Position numbers and translations under genes: made by a program. The notes beneath the pieces were generated by a model that had not been told where the DNA came from, made no database searches, and saw only the letters and a list, made by a program, of their open reading frames with translations. DNA of 64,000 nucleotides from Ophthalmolycus amberensis (lineage: Eukaryota; Chordata; Actinopteri; Perciformes; Zoarcidae), in NCBI GenBank assembly GCA_024529925.1, contig JAFEUB010001026.1, positions 509,001 through 573,000 of the forward strand. Reading direction: 5' to 3'. This document shows, in pieces, positions 63,637 to 64,000 of the stretch (its first letter is position 1; each line of letters begins with the position of its first letter).

Positions 63637-64000
63637 CCTCACTGGTCCACTTCTTGAATGTCCTCACCACAGGTTTACATAGCTTGAGTTTCTGCCTGTA
63701 TGAAGGAATCAGTTGGACCATGACGTGGTCAGAGAGACCCAGTGCAGCCCGAGGGACGGCGTGATATGCCCTGCTGATTGTTGTGTAGCAGTGGTCCAGA
63801 ATGCTCTCCTCTCTGGTTGGGCATTTAATGAACTGTCTGTATTTAGGGAGTTCATGGCTGAGATTTCCTTTGTTAAAGTCACCAAGGACAATAACTGGGG
63901 AGTAAGTCCTCTCCACACATAGTATCTGATCGGCAAGTGTCCGCTGTGCTTCCTGCACGTTGCTCTGCGGCAGAATGTAAACACCGACCAGAATGAATGA
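63637..64000 (-). pseudogene. LINE ORF2 endonuclease segment (5' piece, runs off window)
   Basis: On the minus strand an uninterrupted frame runs from the window edge to 63637. It has SPVIVLGDFNKGNLSHELPK, a motif of the AP-endonuclease domain (GDFN with catalytic Asp and Asn), LDHCYTTI and GLSDHVMVQLIPSYRQ with the SDH motif and catalytic His. It ends VVRTFKKWTSE before the hAT target site. The frame is continuous with 62447-62090, so the LINE was intact over this region when the hAT inserted. The N-terminal part of the endonuclease is outside the window. Confidence 0.92.

Noticed and set aside
56391..64000. A 3' LTR for the ERV downstream of env
   Set aside because: I compared the landmark motifs of the 5' LTR (TGTGAGGTCACTG, GACCAATGGG, CCATTCTCA) with downstream sequence and saw no match.

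Overview
This is a vertebrate nuclear window, almost certainly from a ray-finned (teleost, probably percomorph) fish. It has intron/exon genes, a dense load of hAT, Harbinger, L2-type LINE and ERV remnants, and 3' tails typical of fish repeats. There is no bacterial-style gene organisation: most long open frames are chance frames in repeats or transposon remnants.

Two host genes can be supported. (1) The last two coding exons of a ZNRF-family RING E3 ligase, closest in my recollection to ZNRF2, lie at 4794-5183 (+). (2) A complete vegfa gene lies at 19045-31079 (+), with seven coding exons whose lengths and phases match the known vertebrate VEGFA layout. They encode signal peptide, short linker, cystine-knot growth-factor domain (two exons), short linker, heparin-binding domain and a six-residue tail. 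A 3' UTR of about 2.8 kb follows. Exon 3 carries one extra base (26459) that breaks the frame at the conserved N-glycosylation sequon. Exons 4-8 look intact, so this is either a sequence error or a real lesion. Intron 2 holds a 2.4-kb VNTR and a Harbinger element.

The rest is mostly mobile DNA. 10.4-14.95 kb: a possible composite element with inverted flanks, a retroelement-like minus-strand frame, a 46-bp minisatellite and an inserted Ac-like hAT (TSD CTGTTAAT). 15.6-17.3 and 42.7-44.8 kb: two differently deleted copies of one TTF-finger hAT, both with TSDs. 34.0-35.0 kb: an LTR-like minus-strand region. 35.4-38.05 kb: LINE 3' end, tRNA-derived SINE, and a Harbinger copy holding a hAT (TSD CTGTAATG) that itself holds a LINE fragment. 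40.4-41.9 and 56.6-57.4 kb: copies of a hAT-like family ending in TAGTGCTGGGCAAG. 47.1-48.1 kb: LINE ORF1-like frame and an interspersed repeat. 49.5-50.25 kb: LINE. 50.25-56.4 kb: a defective endogenous retrovirus (putative 5' LTR, initiator-Met-like PBS, repeat-rich leader, gag remnant, partial pol, env 5' half). 59.7-61.5 kb: a BED-finger hAT. 61.9-64.0 kb: a minus-strand LINE split by a hAT (TSD CTCTAGAG), with a second fragment of the same hAT at its edge.

I did not find a convincing new biological system. The points most worth checking are the vegfa exon-3 insertion, the 10.4-14.95 kb composite element, the ERV rearrangements and the VNTR. All family names come from recognising motifs by eye; no search was run.
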